Below are positions 55,751 to 64,000 of a stretch of DNA of 64,000 nucleotides, piece by piece (positions within the stretch are counted from its first letter, which is position 1; each line of letters opens with the position of its first letter). The notes below the pieces were generated by a model. It was not told the DNA's origin, did not search any database, and saw only the letters and a program-made list of their open reading frames with translations. The DNA comes from Lumbricus terrestris (taxonomy: Eukaryota; Annelida; Clitellata; Crassiclitellata; Lumbricidae), in the NCBI GenBank assembly GCA_949752735.1, contig OX457043.1, positions 40,487,297-40,551,296 on the forward strand, written 5' to 3'. Both the position numbers and the translations under genes were made by a program.

Positions 55751-56410
55751 CATAACACATGCAAGTGGAGTAATAAAGAAAATACTTACTTTCTTATATA
55801 GTCAAGTAGGCTCTACAGATGCTTCTTTTAAAATCAACTCTTGGCATCAAAACACGAACCCACAAATTATTTAACATCAAATATTTTATAATAAGTTTTA
55901 CAATATGATATTTTCTAAATTAACATAAAATTATTTTGTATAACATATTCGATTAATTGTTTCAGTTGAGTTGGCATACGATAGCCATTGTGATTCCAGG
56001 CAACTTTCATCAGCCTGACGACCATTGTTTGGTGGACCATTGTTTGTCGGACCATTATTTGGCGGACCATTATTTGGCGGACGCTATTCAGTTTGAGTCG
56101 CAGTGGGTTAATGGACGGAATAATGAATGGATGGATATATTTGGATTGATATAAATGATATTTAACAGTGCGCATAGTATATATATAGCGCAGAAAGCGC
56201 ATTGCAATGATTTACTCATTAAGTAGAACTATAATAAATGTTCGATTAAAATACAACAACGTCATTGTAGTGGCTAAGAACAAAACGACAACATGATGCT
56301 GCATCAAGAGTTTGTCAACTTGGATGGTGGGCTCTTGAGTACTATTCTTTTTGTCGTCATTCATTTAACATATAGTAGTTTAATAGTTATGATATTTGGA
56401 ACGCATCTGT
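55751..56410. other. Downstream flank of gene B; no gene seen
   Basis: At 56022-56090 a short repeat of GGACCATTRTTTGKCGGACC occurs five times. A 95-codon minus frame covers it but has no recognised motif. Confidence 0.4.
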
Positions 56411-56418
56411 AAAGCTGT

Positions 56419-56830
56419 CATAGGCGTACGGGACATTTCGACAGTGGGGGGCCAAAAAAATTTTTTGCCCGAAAAATATGACGACCTTTTTTTTAGTCAT
56501 CCGCCCGAAATTCTTAGGATTTTCGCGTCCGAAAAATCTGACGACCTTTTTTTAAGTCATTCGCTCAAAAATCTTAGGATTTCCCGTCCGAAAAATCTGA
56601 CGACCTTTTTTTTAGTCATCCGCCCAAAATCAAAATTCTTAGGGTTTTCCCGTCCAAAAAATCTGACTTTTTTCACCCCTGCGTGCCCAAAAAAACCTCT
56701 CGTACCTGTTTTGCCCTGAAAAAATTCTGAAAATTTTCCCCCCGTCCATGCCTCTTTTGCCCGAAAAACACATTTGCCCGAAATTTGGGGGGGCATTTGC
56801 CCCTCTGGACCCCCGCCTCGTACGCCTATG
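56419..56830. mobile_element. hAT-type MITE (CATAGGCG family), 3' of gene B
   Basis: It begins CATAGGCGTACGGGAC and ends CCTCGTACGCCTATG. The perfect 8-bp duplication is AAAGCTGT (56411-56418 and 56831-56838). The interior has three direct repeats of GACGACCTTTTTTTTAGTCA and GCCCGAAA-type phrases. It ends 24 bp short of the gene B stop codon (56855-56857), so it probably lies in the 3' UTR. Confidence 0.92.
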
Positions 56831-56854
56831 AAAGCTGTTCTTTCTACACAGGTC

Positions 56855-61096
<4,242 letters not shown>

Positions 61097-61310
61097 TCAT
61101 CTACAAACGAACACAAATGCTGTGGAGCTTGCATACGGTACAAGTTACAGACCTGGGTCAGCTGATATTTGGACATTGGACCTCGATCGTTGCAAAGTTC
61201 TTGAGCGATGCAGGCAACGTCGGTAATTAAATGTTACACAATACTATATAGACACCCATCGAGATGGTGCATTGTAGGCTACGTATAAGTGTCGATAAAT
61301 AGGCCTATGT
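61097..61310. other. 5' flank of gene B
   Basis: Immediately upstream of the proposed start codon. No core promoter motif can be defended. Confidence 0.35.
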
Positions 61311-61312
61311 CA

Positions 61313-61467
61313 GGGCTGTACTGGTAAATTTTGAGGTGAGTACACGCTTTTTTGGGTGCGAAATTTCTGACGACCTTTTTTAGTCATCCGCCCAAAAAAT
61401 CCTCCACTTTTCCCCGTCAGTGAAATCTGATGACCTTTTTTCGATCTTTCGCGGAATTCGAGCTCGT
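61313..61467. mobile_element. Left part of a hAT-type MITE (CAGGGCTGTA family)
   Basis: CAGGGCTGTACTGGTAAATT and TTGAGGTGAGTACACGC match, inversely, the right end of the element at 43876-43912. GACGACCTTTTTTAGTCATC follows. No right end was found beyond the hAT insertion at 61476. Confidence 0.65.
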
Positions 61468-61475
61468 CCTGAGGT

Positions 61476-61530
61476 TAGGGTTGCCAGGTGGCCTTCAGGA
61501 AATTACCGGACAATGGCCATCAAGTTACGG

Positions 61531-61583
<53 letters not shown>

Positions 61584-61772
61584 CACACACATACACACGC
61601 ACGCACATATATATATACACCAAGTTACGGGCCATATATATATATATATGGCCCGTAACTTGATGTATATATATATATGTGCTTGTATGTGTGTGGTGTG
61701 TGTGCGTGTGTGTGGGGTGAGGTTTGGTGGGGGCGAAAAACCGAAATTCCCGCGCAACATTGGATAATTCAT

Positions 61773-61819
<47 letters not shown>

Positions 61820-62772
61820 TATAAAAGGCATGACCGCGGACGCCTAGATAACTTGCTTTTTAAATACAGACGTCCGTTTGGAAACTCAGCCAAGTACAGG
61901 CCTATAGATCTGAAGGGTGGATAAGATTATTCATAGGCCTATATAGATCTATATAATTATTAAATGTCGAATTCGAAAATTTGGCGCCATATATAGTGAA
62001 TTCGGATATTAAACAATATTAAAAATACATTTAACGATTTTAGCACTCGGTTCCATTCTGTAGATAACCTCAGTTGAACTACAGACCTTCAAAGCTAAAT
62101 GCGATCGCATCATTAAGGCGGGAATCTTTGTACTGACAAATATAATTAATAAGTGGGGAGGAGTTAAAAGACAGGCTAGAAAGATCGAGTGGCAGATTGA
62201 CACAGTCAGACATAGACAGACAGAGATAGAGAGGCAGATAAGCACAGGCAGATTAGGCCTACAAGCGTCGGTGTTTAAGCCTTAAGGGAAAAGAGAGAGA
62301 TAGACAGACAGAGAGGGAGAGATCGTTTGTGCAGATAGAGATAGAGACAGACAGACGAACAAACAGACATACAGAGACATGGCCTAAATACGGAGATTCG
62401 GTTCAACCGTTGTTTGAACTATGAATCCAGCCTCCAACGTTATACGCACAAGGTATACAGGCTATCATGATCCGTGCATCATATATTTGGCTCTGTTATG
62501 ATAGTTTATTTAACGACGCCGTCATTTCGACGATGATCGGTATGTAGGCTATAAATTTGACTTTGTTTCACAAGGCAATCCATTATACGCGGGAAAATCG
62601 TCAGCCGATATTTTCATGGCCCCAAGAAACTATATGCACTCCAGATGCACTTGTTGCTGGCAATAATAATTTACCGGACATGGCTGTGTCCGGTAATGTC
62701 TGAAATTTCTGACCGGACAGTTTGTGTAAATTCCGGACTGTCCGGTTCATTACCGGACGCCTGGCAACCCTA
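61476..62772. mobile_element. hAT-type element (TAGGGTTGCCAGG termini)
   Basis: It begins TAGGGTTGCCAGGTGG and ends GCCTGGCAACCCTA. The perfect TSD is CCTGAGGT (61468-61475 and 62773-62780). ATTACCGGAC phrases lie just inside both ends. The interior has AT microsatellites (61537-61580, 61780-61812) and the inverted pair CAAGTTACGGGCC / GGCCCGTAACTTG at 61621-61663. No transposase is seen. Confidence 0.88.
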
Positions 62773-62940
62773 CCTGAGGTCGCCACTACTGTCTACTCCA
62801 GCAATAAGGATAAGCAGACTAATAACTTACAGGAACGCCTGTAAGTTCAAAAGGATCAAGCGATCGTGGTTCACGGGAATTATGACTATGCATAGGCCTA
62901 CGTTAGCAAGCTGCGAGGGAACAGACAACTAAATGCGCGC

Positions 62941-63054
62941 CGCGCGCACACACACAGACACACAGACACACACAGACACACACAGACACACACAGACACA
63001 CACATGCACACAGACACACACATACACACACAGACACACACATACACACACCGA
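62941..63054. repeat. (CACAGA)n / (CA)n microsatellite
   Basis: Runs of ACACACAGACAC immediately before a SINE. Confidence 0.95.
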
Positions 63055-63071
63055 TATATAAGCGCTGACTC

Positions 63072-63345
63072 GACTCACTTAGCTTGGCTACATCGGTAAG
63101 GTCGATGGCCGCGCGCCTGTACGCTACTTTGTGAAAGAGAGCGTGCGGGCCGCGGTTCGATTCCCGAAGGTGGCTATTTCAGAGATTCAAAATCTCGGGC
63201 TAGCACGGTCCGTCCACGGGGACTTAAATGGCGTGGCGACACTAATCATCTCTGATATGGCAGTGTCGTTAAACATGCAACAACCACCACTTAGCCTACA
63301 GAGCCGACTCTAGGCTGTAGATGACAGTTCTTTTATCACACAGTG
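63072..63345 (+). mobile_element. tRNA-derived SINE, second family
   Basis: A-box-like TAGCTTGGCTACATCGG and an exact B box GGTTCGATTCC at about 63154, spaced as in pol III type 2 promoters. The downstream body (GGGACTTAAATGGCGTGG … GTGTCGTTAAACATGCAACA) is unlike the 21807 family. A functional tRNA is unlikely because the arms do not close into a cloverleaf. Confidence 0.65.
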
Positions 63346-63510
63346 ACGTTAAGCTGCAACACATCCTCGTCTTGTATGGAATTTCTCGACAACCCTCTTT
63401 CTTAACTACTGTAACTGTAACATCCTAACGAATAACCACAAACATTAAGAGTTATATATACAAATACTCACATGTAACTACGCATAACCGCCCAATGTAT
63501 CGCTAATATT

Positions 63511-63770
63511 TTCATCAATCCGACTTCTACCATGGCATGAATCAATTTTACCTGTCCAGCATACATTTGTGCAAGGATAGGCCTACGTTTTACTACTCCA
63601 GCTTCTATTTGAGCAACAACTATTTTTTATCAATCTAACTTCTATTTTAGTGACAATAATTATTTTTTCTTCAACGAAACCTATATTTAGGCATGAATCT
63701 TTTAATCAATCCCATTTCTATTTAAGAAAAAATTATTTACATCAATCCAGCTTCCATTTACTAGAATTCT
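63511..63770. repeat. Second array of the ~37-bp minisatellite
   Basis: About seven diverged copies of ATCAATCCAGCTTCTATTTA with A-rich spacers, the unit seen at 5310-5860, 58 kb away. Confidence 0.7.
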
Positions 63771-64000
63771 TTTCGTCTGCAATCCATCTCACATATATAC
63801 AACCAACGTAGGACGAACATTTCGTATGACAAAACGCCCTAGAATCATGTATATGGTATATACAAATAAATATATATTGTACATAATTGTCCATACATCT
63901 AGAATTTAGAAACATTGAACAGAGCGGAGTACGATCGACTTTTCGCGACCTGGCAACCAATCGTTCGCTGACAGCTTTTGGTTATCGCGGTTCACAGCGA
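63771..64000. other. No gene seen
   Basis: The short minus frame at 63742-63960 has no recognised motif. Confidence 0.35.

Noticed and set aside
55327..55874. Cysteine/methionine-rich frames
   Set aside because: Artefacts of the CATA microsatellite.
55915..56202. 95-codon minus frame with MVRQIMVRQ repeats
   Set aside because: Mostly a short GGACCATTRTTTG repeat; no splice partner or known motif. It remains unexplained rather than excluded.
63072..63345. Functional tRNA gene
   Set aside because: The A and B boxes are SINE-like and the arms do not form a cloverleaf.

Overview
This is eukaryotic genomic DNA: every cellular gene is split by introns with GT/AG borders, and mobile elements and simple repeats fill most of the rest. 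The best guess is a marine invertebrate deuterostome, possibly an echinoderm. The main pointer is an LTR retrotransposon whose pol has integrase upstream of reverse transcriptase (Gmr1-like order, described from deuterostomes). The species is not identifiable from the sequence.

Four cellular genes are supported by spliced reading frames. (1) A tetraspanin of the TspanC8 type on the minus strand (exons at 5146-5033, 3841-3647 and 2082-2008); only its 5' half is in the window. (2) A 626-residue coiled-coil protein on the plus strand (seven phase-0 exons, 22873-28639), with a NEMO/ABIN/optineurin-like ubiquitin-binding core and a C-terminal C2HC zinc finger; it is probably an NF-kB-pathway or autophagy adaptor. 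(3) and (4) Two paralogous GNAT acetyltransferases of the NAT16/histidine-N-acetyltransferase type on the minus strand: gene A (37128-34334, first exon not found) and gene B (61096-56855, apparently complete at 405 residues). The paralogs share identical exon phases and an identical 231-nt middle exon length.

The rest is layered transposon insertion, much of it readable at base resolution from terminal inverted repeats (TIRs) and target-site duplications (TSDs). Around 15.9-20.3 kb a Tc1/mariner element is interrupted twice: by an element with 13-bp TIRs carrying a giant TATG microsatellite, and by a TIR element whose whole interior is a GGAACAT minisatellite. A second copy of the latter lies at 8.35-10.24 kb. 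A 2.1-kb element at 10.8-12.95 kb has CGATCGACTCGA-rich ends and a core of about 13 repeats centred on TGACGTCA. From 29.8 to 32.4 kb there is a run of five foldbacks and palindromes. A hAT-type element (37178-41023) contains an RTE/BovB-like LINE. A hAT within a hAT lies at 42.36-43.91 kb. A TIR element (44579-53340) with an 86-bp tandem array was the target of a nearly pristine 7.57-kb Gmr1-like retrotransposon whose two 1101-bp LTRs differ at one base in my comparison. Next to it one L2/CR1-type LINE is inserted into another in opposite orientation. Several small hAT-type MITEs with 8-bp TSDs sit in and around the acetyltransferase genes.

No rRNA, free-standing tRNA, CRISPR array or prokaryotic gene was found. 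Terminal coordinates are exact where TIRs, TSDs or splice sites are cited and approximate for degenerate relics.
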